From contig OZ007031.1 in assembly GCA_963931605.1 (NCBI GenBank), positions 62,001 through 126,000 of the forward strand: a DNA stretch of 64,000 nt, written 5' to 3'. Under the pieces are notes generated by a model. The model was not told the DNA's origin and did not search any database. It saw only the letters and a program-made list of their open reading frames with translations. This DNA comes from CALUOB01 sp944322305. GTDB taxonomy: Bacteria > Actinomycetota > Coriobacteriia > Coriobacteriales > Coriobacteriaceae. Position numbers and translations under genes: made by a program. This document shows positions 26,597 to 36,700 of the stretch, in pieces; positions within the stretch are counted from its first letter, which is position 1; each line of letters opens with the position of its first letter.

Positions 26597-26701
26597 GCGC
26601 TCGCGCCGAGCCTCGGGCCGCCGTGCGGCGTTCGCCCGCGCGTCCCCGTGTTAAAACCGCATAACGGCGCAGGCGCAGCACCCGAGGGTGCCTGCGTGCG
26701 C

Positions 26702-26707
26702 TATCAT
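26702..26707 (+). promoter_or_regulatory. Possible -10 box upstream of aspS
   Basis: TATCAT just after a hairpin CGCAGGC/GCCTGCG (about 26666-26695). No -35 box is recognisable, so this is weak. Confidence 0.3.
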
Positions 26708-26810
26708 GTTGAACTCGCGCGAGGCGCGCACCGTTTATGCGCGCCGCGCAGTCTGTACGGCACACCGCCCGCACCGACACGGGGCGGCGCAGATGAAAGA
26801 GAGGTTTTGC

Positions 26811-28622
26811 ATGGCAGATGCCACCGCCGCGTCGACGGCCGCCGAGAACCCGATGCACGTTCACTCCCTGCACACCCATACCTGCGGCGAGCTGCGCCGC
26901 GAGCATATCGGCCAAGAGGTCACCCTCACCGGCTGGGTGTGGCGCCGCCGCGACCATGGCGGGCTCATCTTTTGCGACCTGCGCGACCGCGAGGGGCTCA
27001 CGCAGTGCACCTTCGACCCCGAGCACGCTGCCGGCGACGCGTTCCACACTGCCGAGACCATGCGCTCGGAGTGGCCCATCCTCGTGCACGGCACCGTGAT
27101 CGCGCGCGATCCCGAGACCGTGAACGCCAAGCTCGCCACCGGCGAGATCGAGGTTCTCGTCGACCACATCCAGGTGCTCAACCGCTCCAAGACCCCGCCT
27201 TTCCAGATCGAGGACGGCATCGAGACGAGCGAGGACACGCGCTTGCGCTACCGCTACCTGGACATTCGCCGTCCCGAGATGATGGCGAACCTGCGCCTGC
27301 GCTCTGACTTCACCTTCGCTATCCGCCAGGCGCTGCACGACCGCGCCTTCACCGAGGTGGAGACGCCGGCGCTCTTCAAGTCCACGCCCGAGGGCGCGCG
27401 CGACTTCCTCGTGCCGAGCCGCACCCAGCCCGGCCACTTCTACGCGCTGCCGCAGAGCCCTCAGCTGCTCAAGCAGCTGCTCATGGTGGGCGGCGTAGAG
27501 CGTTACTACCAGGTTGCCAAGTGCTTCCGCGACGAGGATCTGCGCGCTGACCGCCAGCCCGAGTTCACGCAGGTGGACATCGAGATGAGCTTTGTTGACC
27601 AGGACGACGTGATGGGCGCGCTCGAAGACGTGCTGGCTGACGCCTTCGCGCACGTGGGCGTCGAGATGCCCACGCCGCTGCGCCGCATCAGCTACTGGGA
27701 CGCCATGGACACCTACGGCACCGACAAGCCCGACACGCGCTACGGGATGCACCTGCACGACGTCACGTCCATCTTCGCGCAGTCTAAGTTCAAGCTCTTC
27801 GCCGGTGCCGCCGCAACCGAGGGCCAGTGCGTCAAGGCGCTGAACGCCAAGGGCGCGGGCACCTGGCCGCGCGCCAAGATCGACAAGCTGGGAGACGTGG
27901 CGGCCACGTTCGGCGCCAAGGGCTTGGCGTGGATCGCCTTCCGCGAGGACGGCAGCGTGAACAGCCCCATCGTGAAGTTCTTCTCCGACGAGGAGATGGC
28001 CGCGCTCAAGGCCGAGATGGAGGTCGAGAACGGCGACCTGGTGATGTTTGCCGTGGCCGACCGCAAGTGCGCCGACGAGATCTTGGGCGGCATGCGTTGC
28101 CACATGGCCGACGCGCTCGACGTGCCGCGCGAGGGCCACGATTTCCTGTGGGTGGTGGACTTTCCGCTGTTCCACTGGGACGAGGAGCGCAAGGCCTACG
28201 CCTCCGAGCACCAGCCCTTCACCCAGCCGGTGGAGGAGGACATCGAGCGTCTGGAGAGCGACCCGCTCTCGGTGGGCTCCTACACCTACGACTTCGTGAT
28301 GGACGGCTTCGAGGCGGGCGGCGGCGGCATGCGCATCCACAACGCCGACCTGCAGATGCGCGTGCTCAAGCTTCTGGGCTTCACCGAGGAGCGCGCCGAG
28401 GAGCAATTCGGCTTCCTCATGGAGGCCCTGGGCTTCGGCGCTCCGCCGATGGGCGGCTTCGCACTGGGTCTCGACCGCGTGTGCATGCTGCTCGCGGGCA
28501 AGGACTCCATCCGCGACGTCATGGCGTTTCCCAAGACGAGCTCTGGCTCCGACCTCATGAGCGCCGCGCCCAGCGAGGTTTCGCTCGCGCAGCTCAAGGA
28601 GGTCTCGCTCAGGCTCATGTAG
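26811..28622 (+). CDS. aspS: Aspartyl-tRNA synthetase, bacterial type
   Basis: Charges tRNA-Asp with aspartate. The 603-residue protein has the N-terminal anticodon-binding OB fold (GQEVTLTGWVWRRRDHGGLIFCDLRDREG), class II motif 2 (YYQVAKCFRDEDLRADRQPEFTQVDIEMSF), the bacterial GAD insertion domain in the middle and motif 3 (GGFALGLDRVCMLLAG). I take the ATG at 26811, with GAGAGG eight bases upstream; ATG 26793 is an in-frame alternative. The archaeal-type AspRS and a GatCAB dependence are not testable here. Confidence 0.96.
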   Translation: MADATAASTAAENPMHVHSLHTHTCGELRREHIGQEVTLTGWVWRRRDHGGLIFCDLRDREGLTQCTFDPEHAAGDAFHTAETMRSEWPILVHGTVIARDPETVNAKLATGEIEVLVDHIQVLNRSKTPPFQIEDGIETSEDTRLRYRYLDIRRPEMMANLRLRSDFTFAIRQALHDRAFTEVETPALFKSTPEGARDFLVPSRTQPGHFYALPQSPQLLKQLLMVGGVERYYQVAKCFRDEDLRADRQPEFTQVDIEMSFVDQDDVMGALEDVLADAFAHVGVEMPTPLRRISYWDAMDTYGTDKPDTRYGMHLHDVTSIFAQSKFKLFAGAAATEGQCVKALNAKGAGTWPRAKIDKLGDVAATFGAKGLAWIAFREDGSVNSPIVKFFSDEEMAALKAEMEVENGDLVMFAVADRKCADEILGGMRCHMADALDVPREGHDFLWVVDFPLFHWDEERKAYASEHQPFTQPVEEDIERLESDPLSVGSYTYDFVMDGFEAGGGGMRIHNADLQMRVLKLLGFTEERAEEQFGFLMEALGFGAPPMGGFALGLDRVCMLLAGKDSIRDVMAFPKTSSGSDLMSAAPSEVSLAQLKEVSLRLM

Positions 28623-28872
28623 CCGCGCCGGCGGGCGAGAAGCATGCGTCGCCGTAGCCGCAGAAGCGCGGTTCGGCAAGGCAGATTCGATGAACGGAGC
28701 GTTATCGCGGGTCGCTGGCCTGCGGTAGCGCTTCTTTCTTAAAAGTTGCTTGCAATGTTTTGAGGACTTGCGCAGATTAGGGCGAGGGCGTCCCATCCTG
28801 GGCGTATGCGCGTATAATGCGGAGTTACGCGTTTGACGCACTTTCTAACCTTGTAGAGAAAGGACCCTTCCC
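28623..28872. other. Intergenic region between aspS and galU
   Basis: AGAAGCGC (28662) and GCGCTTCT (28728) could pair over a long loop before TTTCTT and act as a terminator. TATAAT at 28813-28818 is a good -10 box for galU, 54 bp before its ATG. Confidence 0.4.
28813..28818 (+). promoter_or_regulatory. -10 box of galU
   Basis: Perfect TATAAT; no matching -35 hexamer at 16-18 bp. Confidence 0.5.
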
Positions 28873-29784
28873 ATGAAGGCCATCATCCCCGCGGCGGGGC
28901 TGGGGACGCGCTTCCTGCCCGCCACGAAGTGCACCCCCAAGGAGATGCTGCCGGTGCTGGACAAGCCGGCCATCCAGTACGTGGTGGAGGAGGCGCTCGC
29001 CCCCGAGGAGGTGGACGAGGCCATCGTCGTGACGAGCCCCTCAAAGCCCGAGCTCGTGAGCTACTTCCAGCCCGACGGGAGCCTCGAGCAGCTGCTGCGC
29101 GAGCGGGGCAAGCAGGGCTACGCCGACGCGGTCAGGTACGTTGGCGAGCTCCCCGTGGACTTCCGCTACCAGTACAAGCCCAAGGGACTCGGCCATGCGA
29201 TCCGCTCCTGCGCCGACGCGACCTCCGGCGAGCCCTTCTGCGTCCTCCTGGGCGACTACGTGGTGCCCGACAAGAGCATCCTGCCCAAGATGATCGAGGC
29301 CTCCCGCCAGCACGGCGGCGCCTCCGTGATCGCCGTTGCCCCCTGCACCCTCGACGAGGTCAGCCGCTACGGCATCGTGGCCGGCGAGCGCGTGGGCGCG
29401 CTCGAGGGCTGCGAGGGCGCGGGCGACGACGAGCCCGGCGCCGTCTGGCGGCTCTCGGGCATGGTGGAGAAGCCCGCCCCGGAGGACGCGCCCTCCAACC
29501 TCTACATCGTGGGGCGCTACCTGCTCTCGCCGCTCGTCATGGAGCTCCTGGCCGACCAGGAGCCCGGCAAGGGCGGGGAGGTCCAGCTCACCGACGCCAT
29601 GGAGCGGGCCTTGGAGCGCGAGGCCCTCTACGCCGTCGTCATCGACCCCCTGGAGGGCGTGGACACGGGCACCCCCGCCGGCTGGATCGCCGCCAACGCC
29701 CTCATGGCGAGCCAGGACCCCCGCTTCTCCTCGGAGTTCTGGGAGGCCGTGGACGCCCGCGGCGGGCTCAAGCGGGGGGAGTAA
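28873..29784 (+). CDS. galU: UTP-glucose-1-phosphate uridylyltransferase
   Basis: Makes UDP-glucose, the precursor of cell-surface glycans and glycolipids. The 303-residue protein carries the nucleotidyltransferase signature GLGTRFLPATKCTPKEMLPVLDKP, the VLLGDYVV metal-binding region and the central VEKPAPEDAPSN. RBS AAAGGACC precedes the ATG. A strong terminator isolates it from the surface-protein genes, but its product plausibly feeds the polysaccharide locus downstream. Confidence 0.95.
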   Translation: MKAIIPAAGLGTRFLPATKCTPKEMLPVLDKPAIQYVVEEALAPEEVDEAIVVTSPSKPELVSYFQPDGSLEQLLRERGKQGYADAVRYVGELPVDFRYQYKPKGLGHAIRSCADATSGEPFCVLLGDYVVPDKSILPKMIEASRQHGGASVIAVAPCTLDEVSRYGIVAGERVGALEGCEGAGDDEPGAVWRLSGMVEKPAPEDAPSNLYIVGRYLLSPLVMELLADQEPGKGGEVQLTDAMERALEREALYAVVIDPLEGVDTGTPAGWIAANALMASQDPRFSSEFWEAVDARGGLKRGE

Positions 29785-29817
29785 GGTTCTACTCTGCAAT
29801 CGATATTGTTACGTGAA

Positions 29818-29849
29818 GGGGAGTCGCGCGCTGCGCGGCTCCCTTTTTT
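29818..29849 (+). terminator. Terminator after galU
   Basis: A 10-bp stem GGGAGTCGCG/CGCGGCTCCC (one G-T pair) is followed by six T. Confidence 0.9.
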
Positions 29850-29883
29850 GTGTTACACCATCTAATCGAAGAGCGGTAAGCTT

Positions 29884-29889
29884 TATAAC
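29884..29889 (+). promoter_or_regulatory. Possible -10 box of the first ChW gene
   Basis: TATAAC, 31 bp before the start codon; -35 not clear. Confidence 0.35.
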
Positions 29890-29919
29890 ATCTGTCGATA
29901 TCAGAGAAAGGGGTCGAAT

Positions 29920-32900
29920 ATGGGATTCAGGGAGCGGGTGGTCGCGGCGTTTCTCACCGGAGCGCTGTGCTGGATGCCCGTGATGCAGCCACTGTCCGCG
30001 TACGCTGCGCAATCGATTGGCGATGACGGCGCGGCCGCGTTGGCGGAGCAGCAAACGGCAGAAAATGCGTCTGGGGGGGTGCGCTCTGAGAGCGTAGGCG
30101 CCTCTGCTGAAGAGGCCGTTGCGGAAGAGCCGGAGCACCCTACAGCCAGCGCGGCAACCGTGTCGCAGGGGTCTTCCGAGGATGCTGCGGTTGCAGGGGA
30201 ACAGAGCACGGACAGCGAGGCGCAGGATACTGCGTCAAGCGCTGGGGCATCCGTGCCGGATGAAGGGCTCCCCGCGGAGAGCGGAGCCGCTAACACAGCG
30301 GAGGGCGATGCCGTCGCTGCAGGGGAACAAGGCGTCGGCGTTGCACAAGGTGCGGGACTTGAGAATTCGTGGCGCTTTGAGAATGGCATCTTTCGGGCTG
30401 ACGTGAGCGCAGGCGTTTCCCTGTACTCGGAGAGCATTGGCACCGAAACGAGCGATAGCCTTCCGCTGGGCGTGAGCGTTAGCCAACACAACGGAGTTAT
30501 CGATTGGGCTGCGGTGAAGAAGGCGGGCGTAGACTTTGCCATCCTTCGTTTGGGCTGGGGAGACACCGGCGTTGACGGGCAGTTTGCCGCCAACGTCAAG
30601 GGATGTCAGGAAAACGGCATTCCTTTCGGCGTATGGGTATACGCGTATGCCTGGGATGCCGCTACGGCAAAAGACGAAGCTGAGGGAACCGTTAAGCGCC
30701 TTGCTGCAGCTGGAGTCGACGCCGAGGATCTCTCGCTGCCGGTGTATTACGATTTCGAGAACGTTGATCCTGAAACTGGCGAGCCGAGTGGCCGTGACGA
30801 CCAGAACACCTACCGTGTCATTGAAGGCGGCGCTGCGACTTTTGCCGCTATGGCGAAAACTTTCGCCAGCGTTCTCGAGGCTAAGGGATATGCAGTGGGC
30901 ATATATGCCGAGGCCTCGTGGTGGGAGCAGTATCTAACGGACGCGGCCTTTGACGCATGGGACCGTTGGGTGGCCGAGCCGTCCGTCTCTTCATGCTCGA
31001 TTGACGATGCAGACACATGGGAGTACACCGAGGCCGGTGCCGTCTCGGGCATCTCTTCGGGCGCCGCGCTGCCTTTGAGTTACTGGGTCGGCAAGGAAGT
31101 TCCATGGGAGACAGAGTCCGCGGGAACAGCTTCGCTTGAATACTGCGCGCACGTGGCCGACATCGGCTGGCAAGGTTTTGTGGGCAACGGTAAGGAAGCC
31201 GGGACCACCGGCAAGAACAAGGCTATGGAGGCCTTGGATGTCAAGCTCGCGGCAAGCGGCATCGCGGGCTCCGTTGAGGTAAACGCCCATGTGCAAGATA
31301 TCGGCTGGCAAGGTTGGAGGTCAAGCGAGAAGACCGGCACGGCTTCGGCTGGCACCACCGGCCAGTCCAAGCAGATGGAGGCCGTTGAGATTCGGCTGAC
31401 AGGCGAGCTTGCCGATCGCTACGACGTGTACTATCGGGCGCATTGCGCTGAGGTCGGTTGGTTGGGCTGGGCCAAGAACGGCGAGCCGGCTGGCACTCAG
31501 GGGCACGGCTACAGCTTGCAAGCGCTGAAGATAGAGCTGGTGGAGAAGGGCGGCGATCCGTCTGGGGAAGCGTCTGGCAAGGCGTTCGTGTCCGACGGCA
31601 TTGCCGTGTCCTATTCCGCCCATGTCTCCGACATCGGTTGGATGGGCGCAGTCAAAAACGGAGCGACTGCAGGAACCACCGGAAAGTCAAAATCCATCGA
31701 GGCCCTTACCGTCAACCTTTCCAACCTGCTTCCCGATCAGGATGGAACTGTCCAGATGCAGGCTCACGTGCAGGACGTTGGGTGGCCCAAAGACGACGCG
31801 TGGTCAACGGGTACCGTGGGTACCACGGGACAGGCGCGCCATATCGAGGCGGTACGGATAAAACTTGCCGGCGCGCTGGCCGAGCAGTACGACATTTACT
31901 ACCGCGTGCATGCTGCAAACGTCGGCTGGATGGCGTGGGCTAAAAACGGCGCCGACGCCGGCACGCAGGGTTACGGCTATGGTGTCGAGGCTATTCAGAT
32001 TCGGTTGGTTAAGAAAGGCGAAAGTGCCCCGTCCGCCGAGGGAAGCGTCACTTCAGATGCGTTCCGTCGCAAACCGGTGGATGTTTCCTACCAAGCGCAT
32101 GTTTCGAACATCGGCTGGCAGGGCAGCGTTGCGGGAGGGCAGACCGCCGGTACCACGGGCCGCTCCTTGGCCGTTGAGGCTCTGCGCGTAAGCCTTACCA
32201 ACCAGGTGCTTTCGGGCAGCGTGCAGATGAAAGCGCACGTGTCTGACCTGGGATGGGACGCAAATTGGAAGACCGGATCTGTGGGGACAACCGGCCAGGC
32301 GCGCTCCATCCAGGCTATTCAGATGAAGTTGACCGGTGAGATGGCGGATGCGTACGACATCTATTACCGTGTGCACTCCTCGGGCTACGGATGGCTTGAC
32401 TGGGCCAAGAACGGCGCCACAGCTGGCACCACGGGCTTGAGCTGCCCAGTTGAGGCAGTGCAAATCAAGCTGGTGAAGAAGGGTGGCGGCGCTCCGGGCT
32501 CCACGGCGACGCCGTATATCGACGCACCGACCATCACCTACAAGGGATACTCGGCAAACGTTGCTTGGGGCAACGCAGTCACCAACGGCGCCACTGCTGG
32601 CACGACCGGTCGTTCGCTCAGGCTCGAGGCTTTCTCGGTTACCTATAGCTCAGATGCCGTTACCGGCGGTGTGAGCTATCGCGCCCATGTGCAGGACATC
32701 GGTTGGCAGGGCGCTGTGTCAAACGGTGCAACCGCCGGTACGACGGGCAAGGCAAAGCAGATCGAAGCCATTCAGATCTCGCTTACGGGCAACGCTGCGA
32801 ATCGTTATGACATCTGGTATCGCGTGTACGTTGAGGACTTTGGATGGCTCGGCTGGGCAAAGAACGGTGCTACGGCTGGCACTACGTCGTGCGGATTACG

Positions 32901-33522
32901 TGTGGAAGCGTTTCAGGTCGCGGTGCGCGCCAAGGGTGTTTCCGCGCCGGGCAGCACAAGCGGCGCTTCGTATTCCAGCAAGCAGAGCCTGCCCTACATC
33001 GGCTTTCAAAACCCGAACCCCTATCCCAAGGTGAGCAACAAAACGGTCAAGCTTCCGAGCTACTGCACGGGCGAGTTCACGTATGTCTCGCCTTCCACCA
33101 TTCCCTATAACGCAACGCGCAATGACTGCATCAACGCGTTCATTACGCGTGCGTTCGACTACTTGGGCACGCAGTACATCGAGCCGTACTCCACGGCTCC
33201 CGGCGGCGCGGTTGACTGCTCGGGATTGGTGTTGCAGTGCCTATATGCCACGGGTATGGACATGGGTTGGTACAATCCGTACAACCATCGGTGGCTGCCT
33301 TCACAGACGTACAACTCCATGAATTGGTATCGCAACAACACCTTCAAGCCGGTGAGCACGTCGTCCCTCCAGCGTGGCGACGTGGTGTACTACAACGGTC
33401 ACATTGCGATCTATTTGGGTAACAACCAGATCATCGATTCGTGGCCTCGTCAGGGTGTAAGCGTGAGGAGCCTGAGCTCGCGCGGCGCGGTCATCGGCGC
33501 GGCGCGCCCCTACGTGGGGTAA
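29920..33522 (+). CDS. Exported ChW-repeat protein with GH25-like and NlpC/P60 domains
   Basis: A 1200-residue exported protein. A signal peptide (residues 1-30) leads into an acidic Ala/Glu/Ser-rich spacer (30-150). Residues 183-395 are a glycoside-hydrolase-25 (lysozyme) fold; D278 and E280 of YYDFE are kept, but the first catalytic Asp is S186 in GVSVSQH, where its paralogue at 38010 has GIDVSQW. Next come twelve ChW repeats (about 405-1000) in four A-B-C triads. The C-terminus is an NlpC/P60 peptidase with Cys in VDCSGLV (about 1100) and His in GHIAIY (about 1161). The predicted role is peptide cleavage in peptidoglycan while bound to the surface by the ChW region. It is a single-gene unit ending in a strong terminator. 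Confidence 0.9.
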   Translation: MGFRERVVAAFLTGALCWMPVMQPLSAYAAQSIGDDGAAALAEQQTAENASGGVRSESVGASAEEAVAEEPEHPTASAATVSQGSSEDAAVAGEQSTDSEAQDTASSAGASVPDEGLPAESGAANTAEGDAVAAGEQGVGVAQGAGLENSWRFENGIFRADVSAGVSLYSESIGTETSDSLPLGVSVSQHNGVIDWAAVKKAGVDFAILRLGWGDTGVDGQFAANVKGCQENGIPFGVWVYAYAWDAATAKDEAEGTVKRLAAAGVDAEDLSLPVYYDFENVDPETGEPSGRDDQNTYRVIEGGAATFAAMAKTFASVLEAKGYAVGIYAEASWWEQYLTDAAFDAWDRWVAEPSVSSCSIDDADTWEYTEAGAVSGISSGAALPLSYWVGKEVPWETESAGTASLEYCAHVADIGWQGFVGNGKEAGTTGKNKAMEALDVKLAASGIAGSVEVNAHVQDIGWQGWRSSEKTGTASAGTTGQSKQMEAVEIRLTGELADRYDVYYRAHCAEVGWLGWAKNGEPAGTQGHGYSLQALKIELVEKGGDPSGEASGKAFVSDGIAVSYSAHVSDIGWMGAVKNGATAGTTGKSKSIEALTVNLSNLLPDQDGTVQMQAHVQDVGWPKDDAWSTGTVGTTGQARHIEAVRIKLAGALAEQYDIYYRVHAANVGWMAWAKNGADAGTQGYGYGVEAIQIRLVKKGESAPSAEGSVTSDAFRRKPVDVSYQAHVSNIGWQGSVAGGQTAGTTGRSLAVEALRVSLTNQVLSGSVQMKAHVSDLGWDANWKTGSVGTTGQARSIQAIQMKLTGEMADAYDIYYRVHSSGYGWLDWAKNGATAGTTGLSCPVEAVQIKLVKKGGGAPGSTATPYIDAPTITYKGYSANVAWGNAVTNGATAGTTGRSLRLEAFSVTYSSDAVTGGVSYRAHVQDIGWQGAVSNGATAGTTGKAKQIEAIQISLTGNAANRYDIWYRVYVEDFGWLGWAKNGATAGTTSCGLRVEAFQVAVRAKGVSAPGSTSGASYSSKQSLPYIGFQNPNPYPKVSNKTVKLPSYCTGEFTYVSPSTIPYNATRNDCINAFITRAFDYLGTQYIEPYSTAPGGAVDCSGLVLQCLYATGMDMGWYNPYNHRWLPSQTYNSMNWYRNNTFKPVSTSSLQRGDVVYYNGHIAIYLGNNQIIDSWPRQGVSVRSLSSRGAVIGAARPYVG

Positions 33523-33555
33523 CACTGAGCGGGCTATCGGCCCATCGGTTTTGGC

Positions 33556-33600
33556 AAGCCCCCTTCTGCGAGCCGTCCGCTCTGCAGAAGGGGGCTTTTG
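33556..33600 (+). terminator. Terminator after the first ChW gene
   Basis: A perfect 14-bp stem (33556-33569 with 33584-33597) with a 14-nt loop and a short T run. Confidence 0.85.
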
Positions 33601-33710
33601 CGTGACGAAATGTAACGTTTCTTTCAGATATCGTTCACCGTACGTTTGGTATCCATACGCTTTGCTATTGTTCAACGCATGTGTCGCAAGAAGAGAAGGG
33701 TCGGGCACGT

Positions 33711-36700
33711 ATGCAAAACAGACGATTGCTATGGCGTGTTAAGAGGTTCCTGCCTGCGCTCGCGCTCCTGTGCGCAGCGGCGTTTCCGGTGCCAGTGTTT
33801 GCCGATCAGGCCGCAGCGGACGCTTCGGCCGTGGAGCAGGGAGACGGGGATGCAACGGGGGCTCAGGACGCTGCGGCTTCGCAAGAAGAGGCGAACGCAA
33901 GGAACGCAGAGGATGTTGCACCCGCAAGCGACTCGCAGGACGCGAAGACGGATCCCGCCGATTCGGACGAGACGTTGGCGACGGACGAGGGGCTTGACGC
34001 CCTTGCGTATGTGTACCTCAGCGATGATGTGGTGACGGCGCAAGATCAGCTTTACATCTTAATCGGCCTTGCCGACGAGGATGCCCAGATTCAGCAGGCA
34101 ACGTTGGCGCTTGAGGGCGACGGCGGTGAGACGGTTGAGGTCGAGGCCTCGGAATTCGCAAGCAACGCGATGTTGTTCTCGCCCAAAGTTACGGTAACCG
34201 GCGCGTACCGGTTGAAGCGCGTCACCTACACCTTGGCAGGTTCAACCGAGCCTGTTTCGGTTGAGCTGGCCGGCACCGACGAAGCCGGAGCGGTGTTCGA
34301 CGTTGTTGACGAGGAGTACGCTGAGGCACTGTCCAACGAGGACGAGTTGGGCGTGTCGGCATTCTCGTTTGACGACGAGGGCAACCCGGTTGCCGCCGAT
34401 TCCGTTGCGGATGCGATTGCCCAAGCGGACTCCGCCGGCGTTGAGCAAAGCGCCGAGGAAGCAACACCCATGGCCTCTATTCAAGGCAAAGCGCGTTCGG
34501 CTGTTGCATCCACGCGCGAGGACTACCTTATCGTGGCGATTGACCCGGGTCATGGCGGCTATGATCCCGGTGCCAGCGGGAACGGCCTTAAAGAGAGCGA
34601 TCTTACTTGGTCCATCGCCTCTCACATGCGCGACGAGCTCGACACCTACACGGGTGTCACGCCCTACATGACGCGTTCTCAAAACCAGTTCGTGGGCGTT
34701 CAGGAGCGCGCGGAGCTTGCGGCTTCGGTTGGTGCGGATGTTTTCGTAAGCATTCACATCAACTCAGGCGGCGGCAGGGGTGCCGAGGTGTACGTGCCGT
34801 ATCCGGGCGGCTATCTTAACCAAGAGACCAATGTGGTGGGCACGCAGCTGGCTCAGAAGGTCATCGCTAAGCTTGAGCAGCTCGGGCTCAGCAGCCGCGG
34901 CCTCAAGTACGACAACTTCGAGCCGGATGGCGACTATCCGGCGTACCCGGACGGTTCGTGGCCCGATTACCTTGGCGTGATTCGCGAGTCGCGCCGGCAT
35001 GGCATTCCCGCCATCCTCATCGAGGAGGGCTTTATCGACAATGGCGGCGACGCCTCAAAGCTGGCGAGCGACGACGTGCGTCGTCAGATGGGCGTCGGGC
35101 ATGCCGCCGCGGTGGCCGAGCAGTACAACTTGGGCAGGGAGGCGGATGCGCAACGCGTTGCCTCGGTTAAGGTGACGGCGCACATTGCCGACCTGGGCTG
35201 GGAGGACGCGGTGTACGACCAGAAGGTCGCGGGCACCACCGGAAAGAACAAGAGCTTGCAGGCATTCACCGTGCAGCTGCAGAACGGCCCGGCGTCCATC
35301 GGCGGCATTGAATACCGCGCATATGTTGGTAACACATGGCAAGGTTGGGTGAGTAACGGCGCAACCGCCGGTACCGTTGGTAAAAACATGCCTATTCAGG
35401 CGATACAGGTGAAACTGACCGGAGATGCGGCAAACCGCTACGATGTGTACTACCGCGTCCACTCTGTCGAGATTGGTTGGCTTGGCTGGGCAAAGAACGG
35501 CGAGAGTGCCGGTACGCGCGGCTACGGCTACGACGCACAGGCGATGGAGGTCGTGCTGGTTGCCAAGGGATCTACGGCACCCGGCTCCACGACGGACGCG
35601 TATCGCGACAAAACCAACGCTGAGCCTGCTGTTACCTACCGTGCCCATGTGCAGGACATCGGCTGGCAGGGCTATGTAAGCGAAGGGAAAACCGCTGGCA
35701 CCACGGGGAAGTCCAAGCATGTGGAGGCCATCAACGTTGCTCTCGATGTTGGCAAAGAGTCCGGCGGTCTTTCTATTGATGCGCATATTCAGGACATCGG
35801 CTGGAGAAATGGTTTCGCCGCTGGGCAAACCGCTGGCACCACGGGCCAAAACAAGCAGATCGAGGCCTTGCGCATCAAGCTGACCGGCTCAATTTCCAAG
35901 TCGTACGACATCTACTATCGCGTGCACGCGGCCAATATCGGTTGGATGGCATGGGCTAAAAACGGGGAAAACGCCGGCACGCAGGGTTACGGTAACGCTA
36001 TCGAAGCCGTTCAGATCGTGCTGCAGAAGAAGGGTGAGAAGGCTCCTGCCGCCAACCCGGCCAACGCGGTTTCATATGCGTTCAGCCAAAAGCCGGTGTC
36101 TGTTTCTTACCGCGCGCACGTGTCTGAGGTCGGCTGGCAGAACGCAGTTGAGAACGGCGCCACGGCGGGTACCACCGGCAAGGGGCTTTCGGTCGAGGCC
36201 GTGTCGGTCTCGCTTGCCAACCAAGTGTATGACGGCACCGTTCAAACGCGTGCGTTCGTTGCCGGCAGCGGATGGCAAGACTGGACAACGGGCACCGCGG
36301 GTACTACCGGCAAGTCAACGCAGATCGAAGCCGTGCAGATCAAGCTAACCGGCGAAATGGCTGAGAAGTACGACGTGTATTACCGTGCGCACTCCGCCGA
36401 AGTCGGTTGGCTCGGGTGGGCCAAAAACGGTGCCAGCGCCGGTACCGAGGGCTACAGCTACGGTTTGCAGGCTCTGCAGGTTAAGCTGGTCGAGAAAAAC
36501 GGTAAGGCTCCCGGTTCAACTTCCGGTGCGTTCAAGGCACCTAAGCTGTCATATCGCGCACACGTGGCCGAGATCGGTTGGCAGGGCTTTGTCGCGGACG
36601 GTTCTGTTGCCGGCACAACGGGCAGGGCCCTTGCTGTGCAGGCGCTCGAGGCGTACTTCCCCGGTGGCGAGGGCAAGGTGAGCATAGAGGCACACGTGCA

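Noticed and set aside
31130..32950. CRISPR-like regular repetition
   Set aside because: The periodicity is about 140 bp and coding, explained by ChW protein repeats; there are no identical short repeats with unique spacers.
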